This document shows positions 6,418-7,694 of a stretch of DNA of 7,694 nt, piece after piece. The translations under genes and the position numbers were made by a program. The notes below the pieces were generated by a model. The model searched no databases and had not been told where the DNA came from. It saw only the letters and a program-made list of their open reading frames with translations. The number at the start of each line of letters is the position of its first letter. Positions within the stretch are counted from its first letter, which is position 1. Location of the stretch: positions 1-7,694 of the forward strand of contig JBBRUG010000295.1 of assembly GCA_038247995.1 (NCBI GenBank), written 5' to 3'. This stretch comes from JBBRUG01 sp038247995. GTDB lineage: Bacteria > Chloroflexota > Chloroflexia > Chloroflexales > Chloroflexaceae.

Positions 6418-6481
6418 AGGATTCAGGAGGCAGGGTTCAGGATTCGTCATCCTGAATCCTGAACCCTGCCTCCTGGTTCTT
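6418..6481. repeat. perfect 22-bp inverted repeat built of 7-bp units
   Basis: Bases 6424-6445 are the exact reverse complement of 6454-6475, with an 8-nt loop at 6446-6453. The right side reads as heptamers TCATCCT, GAATCCT, GAACCCT, GCCTCCT (6447-6474). The left side is AGGATTC, AGGAGGC, AGGGTTC, AGGATTC (6418-6445). An alternative 10-bp pairing (6418-6427 with 6451-6460) exists. It begins four bases after the binding-protein stop on the minus-strand message. In that position it could stabilise the 3' end of the binding-protein mRNA or reduce expression of the downstream genes, as intercistronic palindromes do in other binding-protein operons. There is no T-run after it on the minus strand, so it is not a standard terminator. 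Confidence 0.95.
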
Positions 6482-7694
6482 ACGCCGACCCAGTAATCGC
6501 CGCCAGATCGGTGCGACCGGGAAAAGCCTTCAACTCAAACCCGGTAAAACCCTCGCGGACAGCGCCCAGTGCGGCGAAGAAATAAGGGATCACTACGGGG
6601 CCACGTTCGATCAGAATGCGCTGGATCTCTGCATAGGCGTTGGTACGCACCGCCTCGTCGAGCGTGGTGCCGGCCTCACGCGCTAGTTCGTCGAACTCCG
6701 CGTCCGAAAAGTGGCTCTCATTCCAGACTGCATCGGTCACGAGCATCACATCAAGGTAGAACTGCGGAATTGGGCGCGAACCCCAACCCGTAATCCCGAG
6801 ATCGACTTCGAGCCAGCCATCGTCGGCATAATAGACGCTCTCGGGTTCGACAATAATATTTACATTAATCCCGGCGGGCGCCCACTGCTCCTGCAACACC
6901 ACCGCCAGATCGGGGCGGTCGCCGGAGTCGGGCACGTGGAAATCAATGTTCAGACCATCGGCATACCCAGCCTCGGTGAGCAGCGCCCGTGCGGCATCAA
7001 CATCGCGCGCGGGCAATGGCGTCGCTTCAGTGTAGTAAGCGTTGAAGAGCGGGCCGATCGGGCTATCACGCCCAGGCGCACCAACGCCCAGACTGACGCG
7101 CTGGAAGATATCATCGCGATCGGTGGCCAACTTCATTGCCTGGATCACGCGCGGGTCATTCCCCGGTTCGCGATCCGAGCGCAAACGCACCAGGTCGAAG
7201 CCGTTCGTCGGCACCTGCACCGCCCGCACGCCCGCTTCCTGCTCCAGGGCCTGCCAGAGCGGCGTCGGCATACGCATTGCAATATCAACCTGGCCACCGC
7301 GCAAGGCGCCAACTGCCGCCGCTGCATCGGCAAAGAAGATAATCTCCAGGTTCGCCACGCCGGGCTTGCCCTGGATGAAATACTCCGGGTTTGCTTCGAG
7401 CGTCATGCGGTTCTCGGCGCTATAATCCACAACCTTAAACGGGCCGGTACCGTTAAAGTTAGTTGCCGGATCGGCTGCATCGGCCTTTAAGACAAGCGCA
7501 TGATTGTCGCTCAGATCGTAGAGAAAGAACGGGTTGGTTTCGGCAAGCGTGAAGACAACGGCCTGCTCGCCTTCGGCTGCAACTGAAACAACATTTGCAT
7601 AGAGATCGGCTGTAGGCAAGCCCAGCGCCGGATCGCGCAACCGATCAAATGTCCAGACCACATCGTTCGGCGTGAGCGGGCTGCCATCATGGAA
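6480..7694 (-). CDS. extracellular solute-binding protein, family 5 (peptide/nickel type), 5' end outside window
   Basis: The last 404 residues of a family 5 solute-binding protein are visible, up to TAA at 6480-6482. This is the extracytoplasmic component that captures the substrate for the importer. The frame is open to the window edge and the first visible residues, FHDGSPLTPNDVVWTFDRL, are the characteristic conserved motif of the family. Hence the GTG at 7659-7661 is internal and not a start. Further family features are FKVVDYSAENRMTLEANPEY, DAAARALL-type GYADGLNIDF segments, and the terminal region NESHFSDAEFDEL followed by AYAEIQRILIERGPVVIPYF. The signal peptide or lipobox, which would lie near the start, is beyond the window. 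It heads the visible operon, and a 22-bp palindrome follows its stop. Substrate unknown. Confidence 0.94.
   Translation of the reverse strand, partial: FHDGSPLTPNDVVWTFDRLRDPALGLPTADLYANVVSVAAEGEQAVVFTLAETNPFFLYDLSDNHALVLKADAADPATNFNGTGPFKVVDYSAENRMTLEANPEYFIQGKPGVANLEIIFFADAAAAVGALRGGQVDIAMRMPTPLWQALEQEAGVRAVQVPTNGFDLVRLRSDREPGNDPRVIQAMKLATDRDDIFQRVSLGVGAPGRDSPIGPLFNAYYTEATPLPARDVDAARALLTEAGYADGLNIDFHVPDSGDRPDLAVVLQEQWAPAGINVNIIVEPESVYYADDGWLEVDLGITGWGSRPIPQFYLDVMLVTDAVWNESHFSDAEFDELAREAGTTLDEAVRTNAYAEIQRILIERGPVVIPYFFAALGAVREGFTGFELKAFPGRTDLAAITGSA

Noticed and set aside
6424..6475. Intrinsic terminator or insertion-sequence end
   Set aside because: No T-run follows on the minus-strand message. 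No transposase, target duplication or second inverted end was seen nearby.
6711..7490. 259-codon plus-strand open frame
   Set aside because: It is antisense to the solute-binding protein gene, with low-complexity shadow composition and no start signal.
7659..7661. GTG as the start of the solute-binding protein
   Set aside because: The frame continues to the window edge and encodes the conserved FHDGSPLTPNDVVW motif across this position, so the GTG is an internal valine codon.

Overview
The window looks like a piece of a chromosome from a GC-rich bacterium, most likely a filamentous anoxygenic Chloroflexota (Chloroflexus/Roseiflexus-like). This is judged from protein style: the superoxide dismutase, a CHAT-type N-terminus, a fused double-ATPase peptide importer, and short GC-rich intergenic repeats. 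It is an inference and cannot be proven from the window. I found no tRNA, rRNA, CRISPR array, transposase or phage gene.

Left part, plus strand (1-1597). The tail of an unidentified gene (1-126) is followed by a winged-helix regulator of the COG2345/SufR-like type with a cysteine-rich C-terminus (182-814). A hairpin resembling a terminator comes next, and then a Mn-type superoxide dismutase with a very good Shine-Dalgarno (933-1547). The block closes at a textbook intrinsic terminator (1561-1597). A redox- or Fe-S-sensing regulator beside a superoxide dismutase suggests, but does not prove, an oxidative-stress pair.

Middle, minus strand (1595-2219). This looks like a broken gene. A CHAT-like N-terminal fragment reads into a stop, and a TPR-like C-terminal fragment continues in another frame with a 44-bp overlap.

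Right part, minus strand (2366-7694). This is a peptide/nickel-type ABC importer operon, transcribed right to left. It consists of a solute-binding protein (5' end outside the window), an OppC/DppC-type permease, a fused DppD-DppF ATPase with two complete nucleotide-binding domains, and a DppB/OppB-type permease. The A-C-DF-B order differs from the usual A-B-C-D-F. Two intercistronic structures stand out. One is a perfect 22-bp inverted repeat built from 7-bp units, directly after the binding-protein stop codon. The other is a four-copy 17-bp tandem repeat between the OppC-like permease and the ATPase. The ATPase and the last permease overlap by one base (TAATG).

Most of the window is ordinary core or transport gene content. 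The second-look items are the two intercistronic repeats, the broken CHAT/TPR gene, and the regulator-dismutase pair. I see no convincing new multi-gene system.
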